Assembly (NCBI GenBank): GCA_033297075.1
Contig: MU858053.1
Location: forward strand, 539,108-603,107
Length of the DNA stretch: 64,000 bases
DNA from: Rhypophila decipiens
Taxonomy: Eukaryota > Ascomycota > Sordariomycetes > Sordariales > Naviculisporaceae
Reading direction: 5' to 3'
Shown: in pieces, positions 10,523 to 21,815 of the stretch
Layout of the letters: each line of letters starts with the position of its first letter
How positions within the stretch are numbered: position 1 is the stretch's first letter
Notes under the pieces: model-generated
What the model saw: only the letters and a program-made list of their open reading frames with translations
Databases searched by the model: none
What the model was told of the DNA's origin: nothing
Translations under genes and position numbers: made by a program

Positions 10523-12377
10523 CTATGCCATCTTCTCGACGCCCTTGTTATCGGCAGTCCGAATTTCCTCGCTGTCGGCACCCCGCTGGCTGTCGTGGTC
10601 CTTGGCAACCCCTGAGGTAACGGCAGCGCCGCTGCCAGACTCAACAATGTCCTCGATCTCGAGCGGAAGGGCAAAGTTCAGGATGACGGTCACCAAGGCA
10701 GTGACGGCGAAGCCAGTCTCCATGATGAGCTCAATGGCGTCCAGGAAGCCCTGCAGACCCTTGTTGTCGCCAGAGTATGTAAACACATGGGCGAACCACT
10801 CGGGCACGAGCGTGGCGCCATAGCCGAGGGCAAGGCCGGCAGTAAGAATGAAGCGATTCCTGCGGTTGAACGGTACGCTGCGAGCAATGATGGCCATGCC
10901 CGAGACGGCGACTGCGCAGAACAAAAAGGTGGTCATGCCGCCGAGAACAGAAGCAGGGATGGCGACGAGACTGGCAGCGAACTTGGCGAAAATTCCCATG
11001 ATGATGAGGAAAATGCAGCAGCAGTAGCCAGCGCTTCTGTTGGCGCAGCGAGTCAGGGCAATCACACCGTTGTTTTGAGCAAACGTCGTCATGGGAGTGA
11101 TGGTGCACAAGGCAGCCATGATACCGATGCAGCCATCAGCAAGCACACCGCCCTGGATGCGCGTCTCATATGTGTGTCCCTCGACATCCAGGCGGGAGAC
11201 ATCGCAAGTAGCCGTGATGTCACCGATGGCCTCGCAAGCGCAAATGATGAAGACGGCCAAGAGGGGCAATACAAGAGGACCATAGAGACTGAGCTTAAAG
11301 GTGTGGACCCAGACGAAGGAGACTGCTGGCGACGAGTCGATGCCAGACCGATCAAAGTAGCCAGTGGCTGCCGCGATGATGCAACCGACAAGGAGGCCAA
11401 GGATGACGCTGGTGGACTTCATGATGGCGGACCCAAACCGCTCGCAGAGAATGATGGTGACGAAGACGGAGAAGCCGAGACCGATGTACTCGGCCGATCC
11501 CCAAGGAAGCGCGTGCGGCGCGGCAATGTTGGGGCAAGAGGCAAAGAAGGGAGCTGGTTCCGCGTCGGCGCAGAGCCCGTTGCCTCCAGCCCAGTTCTTG
11601 AAGCCCGACTTGATCAGATTGACACCAATGAGCATAACGGTCGGCCCGGTGACAATGGGAGGAAAAGTGCGGAGCATGACCTTTGGCGGCATGAAGGAAA
11701 TGAGAATCTCGATCAGTGCACAGAGGGCGGCAGTGCCGAGCACGGCACCATAGGCGTCTGGACAAGGCAACCGCTCGCCCTCTGGCGTGGAGGGACAGAA
11801 GCCATTTTCGTACATCTGGTTGAAGGCACCAGTGGCAACTGGAATGATGGCGAAGGAGATGCCCACAACGGAGATGAGGCCGGTGCCGACATAATAGCTA
11901 AGAACACAAGGCGTCTTGTTAGAAAAGTTTAGGGTCAGGGTTCATTTCTCAGAAGGAGCCTTACGGAGTCTTGTAGATGTGAAAGCGGGTGATTTGAATG
12001 GCCGACAAGGCACCAGAGACGATGAGAGCGGTCGACACCAGGTACTGGCGCTGTTCAATCGGGAGGTTGACGCCGCCCTCTCCAGCCATGATGATGGGAG
12101 GCGTGATGACGCCTGCCAGCATGGCCAGAGCGTGCTGGAACCCGAGCAACAGGGCGAGGAAGACGGGCATCTTGTCATTGAGCCCGAAGAAGGGAGCGGC
12201 CTGCTCCGGCTTCTTCATGAAGGGCAGGTTCGGTCTGAAAAGAAAGCCATAGTCGTAGTTGCCAAGCAGGCCCTCCCTGGTAAAGAATTTCTGCTTGAAG
12301 CCATTGAACCTGCTGGCCAAGGTCCGCTTCGGCGGGTGATGGGGCGTGATCTGTGACGGGCCCTGATCTTCATCCAT
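10523..12377 (-). CDS. Uric acid/xanthine permease (UapA type, NCS2/NAT)
   Basis: Plasma-membrane proton symporter for uric acid and xanthine, of the nucleobase-ascorbate transporter family. Two exons: 12377-11965 and 11897-10523. The 67-nt intron splits a Pro codon in HIYKTPYYVGTGLIS. The product has 595 residues. The NAT signature QNNGVIALTR starts at Gln412. ACEAIGDITATCD has Glu360 and GGVLADGCIG has Asp392. These sit at a constant offset of +4 from the Aspergillus nidulans UapA substrate residues Q408, E356 and D388, and Arg421 matches R417. The spacing therefore supports urate/xanthine specificity rather than ascorbate or uracil. The C-tail is charged and cytoplasmic. Three HGATAR sites lie 250-320 bases upstream, which would suit AreA/NIT2 control by nitrogen source. 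Confidence 0.96.
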
Positions 12378-15300
12378 GGCTGGTGGTGGTGATGGATCGG
12401 AGGGCTAAAGAGATGGTAGGTCTTGGGAGCTGAATGTCGGAGCTGAGTGATGTTTGTGACGGACCTGACGAGATGTCGAGGCCAGACGAATTAGATATAA
12501 ATACCAACGAGAGATGCGACAATTGCTGGGAAGCAGAAGCCCCCAAGGGCTCCACACCTTCAAGCAGCTCTAGTGGGGACGGGGAGGACGGAGGAGCGGG
12601 GGTGAGCCAAACCGGAAAAGTCGTTGATAGGCACTGCAGACAAGGTTCAGGGCAGTAGATAGAGCTGTAGATTGAGCCCTTGGGATTGGGCCTGATAGGT
12701 CAGCTTTTGCTCACAGCTGGGGAGGCTAGAACACGGCATGCAGCTACCTGCGCGCCGATGGCACGCGACCGAGAGGCATTGGGTTTGCGTTCGTGGCCGA
12801 AGCTCGCCTCCTCCAAACAATGACGGCCTCAACCGACAAACCACGCGCTCGGATCCGCCATCTTGGCTGACAGAATCTGCAGTGCACCCCTAATTTAGGT
12901 GGTGTACGGGTGTATAACAGCGCGCAAATTTGGCACCCAGATGGCAGAATCAGATCCGGGGAAACTTCCAATGGACAGAGCAACAACAAATCCCACGTTG
13001 TGGTCACTGGTCCATCTCCCCTGCTCCTCAGCGGTATAGTGGAGAGAGCCGGCGGATCCCACCTCCACAGTTCGGAGTCCAGCGATCTCTCAGCATGCTA
13101 CGGGTTAGTAGCCAGAACCACTGCTCCGTTCCAAGTCCATTCCATGTGATTGTATAATACCATGACGCATTTTTGTTTCTGATAAAGATCCTAGATGTGT
13201 TCCAATTAGAAAATTCCATCAGGTCAAGTCGAGTTGTCCGAGAGGGTCTGCTAACTGTCGAAGGACTTGTGCCAAAGTTGCCATGTTTTACCTACTCACA
13301 GCAGCTCATCAGGGTTACACTTGTACCTCGACACCATCCCATCCAAGCCATCTTTCAATTCACACCACTCTGCCTCGAGTATACCAGATTTGGTCATGGC
13401 AATGATGCAAGCCTGCGTTGATAAGATGCAGGCCAGCAGTAGATCAGCCAGTACAATTATAGGATGCCAATCGTGAGCATGTTAATGGGTAAAAAGGGTC
13501 GTCTCAACTGGGGCGTGGCGAACCCCAAAAATGAAGCCGATCTTCGGTGCACACTGCAGGCAGCAAATGGGGTCTAGTCGAACACAGTTATGGGGTCAAT
13601 TCGTTGTACGAAACTCGAGAATAGCACACCTAATCGTAAAGGTTGTTGGCGCCGACTAACGCGTGTGACTTGAGAGATTTGCGCGGATTGATGACGGAGA
13701 TGATGCTGGATGGCTGAAGCTCAAGGGCAGATTGTCATGGAGACGACTCAGAATTGGGCAGAGATAAGAAGTGGCGCGGCGCGAGATACGGATAACAGCC
13801 GCGTGGTAGCCAGTTTCTTGGCACCCTTCACCACAGCCCTAATCCGACTCTGGCTAGCGGCGGTGGAGGGTAGGCGGCGCTCGCCGGGGTTTGGCTGTGG
13901 GGGAGGCGTCCGGGAGCGAGCAAGGACCACCGTGCGGCCTGAGGCGCGATCCGTGGGGGGTCTTGGTCCATGCGACCGACCAGGGCGACCAACCACCCCG
14001 GGGCCAGTTGATGGTCACTTCCGAGGGAAAATGGAGAACCTAGAACGAACCGGGGGTCATATCGTATCCGGCACCCGTGTCTCCACCATTGAAAAATACC
14101 CGATTCCGTGTTTTTTTCTCGGCCCGGCCGATGAAGGAGCAACGATGGAGAAAAAGCAGAGTGTGATCTTCAGCCCGGGAGGAGCCTTTTCGATTCCCCT
14201 GCGAGAGCCAAGAGAGGAGCAGAAAAGCCATGGCACCCGAGTTGAACCGACCTTGAATATCCTCACGCCGGCACGGATACCGGTACGTGACAACCCCGCG
14301 GCCTGGGCAGCCTGCACGAGGCAGATGAGATCCACCATGTTGAATGTGGTGATTTACGTTATTAGCGCCTGCTACTAAGCCCGTTATCCTTTGTACACTA
14401 TTGTAGTCAAGGCATTGATAAATCGCTAGGGATAACCAGTAAAGTGACACAAGGGGTGCGGGGTGCTTAATTGCTTGAGCTTTCTCCATCTGAGGATCCT
14501 TTTGACACTACCGCGATTCACTCAAAGCGCAGATCACGGGCTTGTGTTTGATGATGGGGCCGGAGTCCTAGTCACCAATTCACGTCCGCCAGATCTTATT
14601 ATCCCAAAAGTTGCCCAAGGAAACACATGAAAGAAAACCGGCTCAATCTATCAATCTAGAATACAAAGGCAATCTTCTATCCTGATCTGCAACAACAGGG
14701 CATTACCAGAAAGCTGTCCATGGAATGGGTTATTCCAAAGAGTGAAAAGCACAAAATACCAATGTTCCTGCTCAGAATAGCCAACCCGAGCCGCTGACGG
14801 TCTTGCTTCATCATTACTTCTCTCCATGCCCCAGAAGGTGCGAGGGATCAGGGGTTCGTCGACTAGTAAGGCTGCAGGTGCTACTCTCACGTAGGTGAGC
14901 GCTCCTGGGTAGCTTAAAGTGGCCCGGGGTTCAAAAGACTGTCTAGTCTGTTCAGCTGTGTGAAGACAAATATTTGATATTATCAGCTGCTTCTGGAAAT
15001 CCCCAAGTCGTACGTGCCAAGGGGTCCATGGCGTCTAATGTTGCTGCTAGCCAGCAGTATTTATTATCCTGGCAATATCTACTCAAGACGACCTCCGTTT
15101 TATATCTCGCTTTCCAGTACCAGGCGCATACTTCAATTCGCCATAATATTATCCAGATACGCGCTGGGTAGAGTGTATCCTTCTATTCCTCGAGATATCA
15201 CTGACCACCCTTCCGCTTTGCTCCACAGTCTACACTGTTGGCTAATGACACTCCTTGCCTTCCCGCTTCCTGCAATCCCCTGGGCAAATCAAAGTGGCCA

Positions 15301-15634
15301 TTTCGAGGAGTGTCGAGGAAATTCCTTAGGCGAGCTCTTGCTTCCTGTCACATCCTCACCAAGGTCCAGATGGACATCTGCGGCGAACGTATGATATAAT
15401 AACAATGAACTCGCCAGGTATTCGCAGATGGTACTAGTAGTTTCCTTGGTTGTACATATTCTCCTCGGCTGCCTTGCCAACATACCTTTCTCCACGCTTC
15501 TCTTTTAGCCACACAAAGGTTCGCCCACCCAATAATACCGAAAGCTCAAAGGCTAAAACGGGCTCCAAGCTCCCCACGCCGAAAGGCTAGATGGGTCGAG
15601 CTTCAGCCGGGCCCCAGGTGGGAAGGCAACCAAC
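12378..15634. other. Gene-free stretch upstream of the purine permease
   Basis: No gene supported in 3.26 kb. Near the permease it has an AT-rich TATA-like element (TAGATATAAATACC, about 12490-12503, read on the minus strand) and the GATA cluster. An open frame of 222 codons at 13710-14378 (+) is Arg/Gly/Pro-rich, overlaps open frames on the other strand and has no recognisable domain, so it is not called. Confidence 0.45.
12625..12698 (+). promoter_or_regulatory. Cluster of three GATA (AreA/NIT2-type) sites
   Basis: HGATAR motifs are seen at 12625-12630 (TGATAG), 12657-12662 (AGATAG) and 12693-12698 (TGATAG), all in one orientation. They are 248-321 bases upstream of the permease start. GATA factors AreA/NIT2 activate purine-uptake genes under nitrogen limitation, so a role is plausible, but a six-base degenerate motif can also occur by chance. 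Confidence 0.4.
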
Positions 15635-16309
15635 TCAAGCGCCATAAAAATGAAAGTGGTCCGCGTCCGCCGTGATGGTATAATTGGCTCTCATCATGGT
15701 CAACACCCGTGCGGAATTGGGACATCTCGGGAGCTTGTATCGAATCGAAGGCAGGATCCCAAGGCAGAAGATCTCCAAAAAGGTGCAGTAGATGTCATCC
15801 TCTGTCACAGGCGGAGGCGGGACCGAGTCCAGCACCGCCTTTCTGAATTCCAAGGCATTGTCGGCCGTGCCGTCGAGGTAGGCAAGGAACCAGTCGCCCG
15901 GGCTGTAGGGCATGAGGGTGGCCGCTTGGTGTGGGCGGAAAAGGGATGGGACCGCGGTATTGAAGATTTCGATAATGTCCTGGGTGGTGGTCCTGGGCAG
16001 GTACTCGTAGGGATAAGGGGTCTCGCTGCTCGCATTCTGCCAGGGCTGGCGGTCGTTGAAGTACAGATTCTCGAGCGTGTTGCCGGACCAGAAGAAATCT
16101 TGGTCTTGCAGCTTGTTGACTGAGCCGCGTGTCAGGACCATGCGCTCAACAGGAGGCAGTTGGAATTGCTGGTAGTTGTTGTCGCCGAACTGTTCATAGC
16201 CGTCGCCATTCATCATCCCGGCGGGGATTTCAGATCCTTCAGCTAGTCCGAGCTGCGAGGTCCAAAACGCTACGTCACTCTCACGGCCGGCGAACGTAGA
16301 GTAGGACAT
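15635..16309 (-). CDS. Hypothetical protein, 224 residues
   Basis: I do not recognise this gene. It is a single intronless frame of 224 residues with a well-mixed, Pro/Tyr/Asp/Asn-rich composition, unlike chance frames in this region. There is no signal peptide, no membrane helix and no known motif. The N-half is acidic with an NNYQQFQLPP segment. The C-half has predicted-helix-like text with two Cys (DDIYCTFLEIFC) and ends in DADHFHFYGA. It stands alone in a gene-poor region. The codons mostly end in C or G, which favours a real gene. It could be a lineage-specific gene or the last exon of a longer one. Confidence 0.6.
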   Translation of the reverse strand: MSYSTFAGRESDVAFWTSQLGLAEGSEIPAGMMNGDGYEQFGDNNYQQFQLPPVERMVLTRGSVNKLQDQDFFWSGNTLENLYFNDRQPWQNASSETPYPYEYLPRTTTQDIIEIFNTAVPSLFRPHQAATLMPYSPGDWFLAYLDGTADNALEFRKAVLDSVPPPPVTEDDIYCTFLEIFCLGILPSIRYKLPRCPNSARVLTMMRANYTITADADHFHFYGA

Positions 16310-19300
16310 CTCTGCGTGGTGAAGGTGGATGGCAGTGGGAGAAGACGGAGATGGCTGAGATTCTCGGGAAGATTTTGGGAAAGCTTTTGAATTTTCTTGT
16401 TTGTGAGTTGTCTTTAATGGTGTGTAAGGAAGTTGGTCACTCTAGAAGGAGCTGGCGGAAGAAAAGGCTTTCCTGGCCAAGGTCGATCTGACGCGGTGGG
16501 GTTGAAATGGGCGTGCTGTCGACGTTGAGCAGTGAGCAATGAGATGAAAGGTGGGCTCGAAATCAGACAGAAGTGGCAAACAGAGAAAACACTCTTGCTT
16601 TCTTCTTTACTATTGTCAGCGGAAACGTGGTCTCGTTGACCCTGTGGCTACTTGAGATGAAATGAATCATGAAAGCAAAGCTCCCCTTCCGTCTAGAACA
16701 GTCCGAACCAATGGTGGTCACCTGTCAGGCTGGATCATGCTCTAAGCTTGGACCTGAATATTGCCTCGTTTTCATCTAAACTCAAGCGATAATCGAGGCT
16801 CAGAGACGGAAGCGACGATCCACTCCTCACTCGACCATCCCAAGCCCCGTTCGAGCCTCGAGCCTTCAACACAGCTCATTAGGCAAGAATTCTGGTTAAA
16901 GAACTGCCATGCAAGTCAAGACAATTTCGCTTTTCCTTGAGCCGAGGAGGTCGTGCTTGACACTCGATTCAGGCTAGAAACCCCAGCTTCCCACAAGGCT
17001 GCATGGTGTTACGAACTCGTGTGTGTTACTCCAAGGCAATTGATGTTAGCAGTAGCGCGAGGCTGGTAAAATATTCAAAGTGGGCGTTACTCGGATTTCA
17101 ATTCGTCGAATGTAGCCTGTTGCTATAACGTTATTCAATAAACTATGCCATACCAAGATAACCTAAGCAATCAGAATGGGGTGTGTTTTAACACACGCGG
17201 AACCAGGGCGTTTTTGTCGAACACCACAAAGATTGGGCAATAAGCTTTCTCAGATCTAATGGGCATGGGATTGAAATGCAATCCCTCGGGGTTAGGCTCA
17301 TGAGCCCATCCTAGTTCTGCAGAGTGGAAGTCCAGCACGGGGAGGGCAAGTCGGCGGTGCAGAGAGATATAGCCCCAGACCAACAGGAGATGACGCAGAA
17401 GTTGCTTTCCGGGTGTCGGATATAACCGTATATAATGGTGTATAATTTCAATTACCAGCCAAAGGGTGGATATATGTAGCTAGAAAGTATGTTACTGCAA
17501 GTACTTGTTCCGCCACTTCGATGGCTTGCAGTCGAAGCTCAGAGGGGTCTGCCTTTCTATCCATGTTGATGATTCTGCGAGCGTCTCGTTTCCTTCTCGG
17601 TTCCTGTTAGACCTGGCACACCCGAGACTTGGGCATACAACTGTGGTTGGGTGCCAGCTGGCCAACTGTATGTGAGTTTGATGCTCCTCGAACCACCTTG
17701 CTGCCCATTCACACCCTTCCCCAAGGTGCTTTCTCTGTGTCTTGACAATAGCCAGTACGATTTGGTGTCTTTCGTACAACATTTGTATACAGGGTTAGGG
17801 CTCCTCAAAGTAATCATCAGCCCCTGGACAACCCCCACACTTACAAATTGTGGTTTTGTTGGATACTTCCTGGCTATATGCGAGGGAAGCTGTTTATGAT
17901 TGGGCGAGAAATTGTGGCTGACATTGAGGTGTCAATAGCTCGTCCCGATAGTTTGATAGAATCAGGAACGTGCATTGGAACACCCTGCATGGCGGCCGAA
18001 GCGGCTACGGGCAAAAGAAGCTTAGAAGACAATACTTTTTGTTGTCTCTTGGGATACATGTACGGATAGGACTGTGAGCTTTTGTCACACTAAAAAGGGT
18101 TCCCTGCAGGCTCATCACTGGCACAAGTTGAAACAAACATGGTCTAAGGTGCACATGAGAGGCTAACCGGGAGTCACCCCCTCACTTCCTTCAAACCGAC
18201 TGGGAAGATCGACACTCATCGGGCCCGACCGAGCGGATGTGCTACGGATACTGGCTCCAAGCTCCCCAGCTTCTCCACTGCTGAGCACTGACTTGTTCCA
18301 GAGGGTACATCTGTACATGTGTATGTACAGTACTACCTGAACGTGATCTCGAGTTGGCGCCGTACAGTACCGTGGAAATCATAAAGGGTCTGGGTCTGAA
18401 GTAATGAGTGATGCTGCATGTGCGCTTTTCTGCTTCGAGCTTCGAGCGCTGGCCCCTGGGGCTCCTAACGATTCGGGATAAGTGATTTAAGATGATGGAT
18501 TTCCTGGAGATTGAATCTGTGGGGGAGGCATGGACTGTAAAGAACCAGTCCTCTCCCTTGACTCCCGGATTTGCTCGAGAAAGGGGAGGAAAGGGAAGGA
18601 TTGATAGTGTGGCACAAGTAATAATACCAACAGTAAGGTATTGATACGCGAACCTGGAAAGAAAGCTACCGAAACAAGAAACATATCCCGCTGAAGAACG
18701 TTTTCACTTCTCAGTTCCCACGAGGGCTCGTTCTTTCCCCTTCCTTGCATACTGTCCCTGCGTCAGGCTGCGTCCAGTCGCATCCATGTGGCGCAGGTCC
18801 CTTGCATAGTTAACCCCTAGATGGGAAATCTTCGTTTACCCCTGGGCAGCCAAAGCCACCCATCGACCGGCCAAAGGGATTATTGAATGAGCGAATGGTG
18901 TGTTACCTTGCCATCAGACGCTCCTTTCTTAGCTTCATGACCCGCCTTGGGCAGCATTTGGTGTTTACGATATACGGGACAAGTAAACCAGAGTCTTGGA
19001 TATTGTGTGAGAATGCATACGGAGTACTCTGTAGAGTTACCGTGGTATTTTATCCGGGCAAGCACAAAAGGGTCAAGCAGATACGGTAGATGCAGCCACT
19101 GGAGTGCAGCTCCAACTCATCACCGTCTTGGAACAGGAGCCTTCAGACTCGCGAAATTTCTCTTCTTTCAGTCTACCTACCATATCTCTCAGGACTCGGA
19201 TTTAGAACCCCTGCGGGCACTGGCATAATATTGTACTTTGTTGAGTGGGGGTGAAGGTTCTGAGTCTCACTTCTACCCACGTGGTGTATCCGTAAGGAAT

Positions 19301-21815
19301 CAGCATGGTGGTGTACTGTACGGGAAAGAGTCCAGTCCCCTCAAGAACTCAAGCTTACCTCCATTCACCTGCTCTTGCAGGACGACCTCCGAATCTTAGT
19401 GACAATATCGTGAACCATGGTCTTCGAACGGGAGAGATGCCGTGCTACAACGGACTGCAACCAACATAGCTTCACCGGCAGCAAGCCCTCGTGGTTGATG
19501 GCACCCGTAGACGGCAGAGACTCGGGCTCCCATCACCAACGGTCTCAGACACAACGTCGCGTCCCGCTCCCCCTTCAACTCGCATACTGAGCTAGTGATT
19601 CAGCCACACTTTGGCTGACGCTTCTAAAATTGCCGAATCGCGGTCGCGTCGTGGTTCTTGTTCTTGGGTGCTGTGGGCAAAGATCATGAGTGGTCGAAGA
19701 AGGCAAGTCATCCAAGGACGATTTGATTGGAGTAAAACGAAGCTCCAAGAGCTCTTATCTTGACCCCTGTCATCCTTGCTATGGACCCGCTTTTTAGATT
19801 GAAATCGGTTAGCTTCATGCAACCCACCTCCCCAGCTCTCCCGCGCCAGGGCTGGCCTCATCCTTGCACGAACGCGTGCCTCTATCGAGAAGTTAGAACG
19901 AAAATCTTCAACGGGCTTTCAGTTCGCCCTCAGACACCGTGTTGATTAACCCTGACGAGATCAAAGCTTAATGAGATGGTAGTGTCGCGGCAGCGATAAC
20001 CTAATCTCATCACCGAGCAGAAATAATGTCCCTCTGGGTCCTATATCACCAATGTTATTTCAGGGGAGACGGAAGACCTTCCCGGCAAGCAGCTCGTGAA
20101 AATGGGCAGGACAGTTGGAGGCACCTTGGAACTTGCAAGGCCGCCCGTGGGCGGTATCCCCCCCAAATTCTATTTGGTGCAATCTTGCCCAATTGGTCTC
20201 TGGTCCCGTACCCCGGGGTTGCGTTGGTGTCCCCGGATTCTGCACCCATCAACACGACCTTGGGCCCCTCTACTCCACCATGACGAAGCTTTGTTGGTCC
20301 AAAGGGCACGATGAACATGCGACTACGGATTACTAACGAAAGCACATGGAATTTACATACATCTCACAAGGACAGAGACAAATTGTTGCAGATGGCATTT
20401 GGGAAGGGTTGTGCTCTTCGGGTGTGGCACTAGTCGGGAACGAGCTCCAGGTTCCGTGCGGGCGATAAGACCTGACCCGAGTGAACGGCTTCTACTGGCC
20501 GAGTCTGGAATCCCACGATGAAGTTGCATCCAACTCATTTACGGACAATATCCGTATGCAACAACAAAACTGCCAAGGCTCCCAGTTCCAAAGGCACCCA
20601 AGAGACCCCAGAATGCCCGCAAACTGCATGATAGGCCGCCACAGTCACAGAGCTGTATGAGCTACTATCGCGACTCGCATGGTACTGTACCTTCGTTGGA
20701 GAGCATCAGGAAGGCACGCCTGAAATAATACCACGCAAACGGAAGTAAGTTCAGTAACAGTGCAGAAGGTGCAACAGGGGTTGTCCAGTACGGTACAACA
20801 TGAGCGTTCAACCTTGCAGGTTCGAGTTCCATCCCATCGCCACACAACAGTCATGACACCCATACTCGGTACGTACAGCGGTACGGAGAACAGTACACAC
20901 AGTATCGGTAGTACCATGCAAAAAGAAGCAAGTGCTGACCATGCCGATATTATCACACTCGTTTCTTTTTCGCTTTTACCCTTTACGTATCTTCCCCCCT
21001 CTCCTGCTTTCTCTCAATCTCTTTTTCTCCCAGACCCTACACTGTACTTTCTCTTGTCTGGGACAAGAGAGCAAGGAAATCCCAGGAAACCGGGCTGAAC
21101 TGTGATTGAGGCCTGACGCTTTCCCTGCCCACCACCACATCGCGCCCATACGATATAACACACCACGGGACCTTATCGCAGCTTGGCCAAGAACACATAA
21201 CACATTCTACGGCTGTCGGGAGGTCGCAGCTGATCCTCATTCTCAATCTCAGCAATAAGAACAACAGATGACCGCCGAGACTGGAACTCGTTAATTGCAC
21301 CTCATTGTACTAAATATCTCACCGAGAGCGGCACCACCTCCTCCTGACGACATCGACCGAGGCGCAAATAAGCATCTTGACTTTGCCATGCTCGTGCATT
21401 GAACCTGCGTAAGGCATCCCGCGCATGGTAACCCGTACCAAATAAATTCCCCTGAAAAATCGGCTTCAACCGTCCTTCTTTTCGCGCCGCAACGACTATC
21501 CCGCCGCCACGGTAACTGAGCTGAGACTTGACGTTCCGGGCTAGTGGTTGCTCGAGGTTTATTGGCAGCGGCGACGGAACGGCCCCCCACACGGTGCACC
21601 ACGGTAATAGAGGTGTTATTGTCAAGTGGTGGTAATCACGCGCGATTTCCCTCTGAGGGACACCGGTATATGATCTTTGCCAGCTTTGGAGTCGAGCACT
21701 TGGCGCTGCTTCGATATATACCAACACAAACACATTGACCGACCAGGCTGGCTCTTAACACTGGCATCCCACGATACTTACTCGCCCCATCGTACACGCT
21801 TGAATCGTCTTCAAC
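16310..21815. other. Large gene-poor region (5.5 kb)
   Basis: No gene can be supported. Only short scattered open frames occur on all strands, with no splice-linked chain. Sequences rich in GTAC and TACGG recur (near 18296-18372, 19017-19030, 19313-19325 and 20866-20918). No inverted-repeat-bounded element or transposase text was seen. The last ~800 bases probably hold the promoter and leader of the DUF8004 gene. Confidence 0.45.

Noticed and set aside
10787..11932. 381-codon open frame (+) across the purine permease
   Set aside because: Antisense shadow of the permease exon, rich in Asp/Gly/Glu; no domain.
13710..14378. 222-codon open frame (+)
   Set aside because: Arg/Gly/Pro-rich, competing frames on the other strand, no recognisable motif and no splice support.
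20811..20835. B-box-like GGTTCGAGTTCC, possible tRNA
   Set aside because: No matching A box or foldable cloverleaf upstream.
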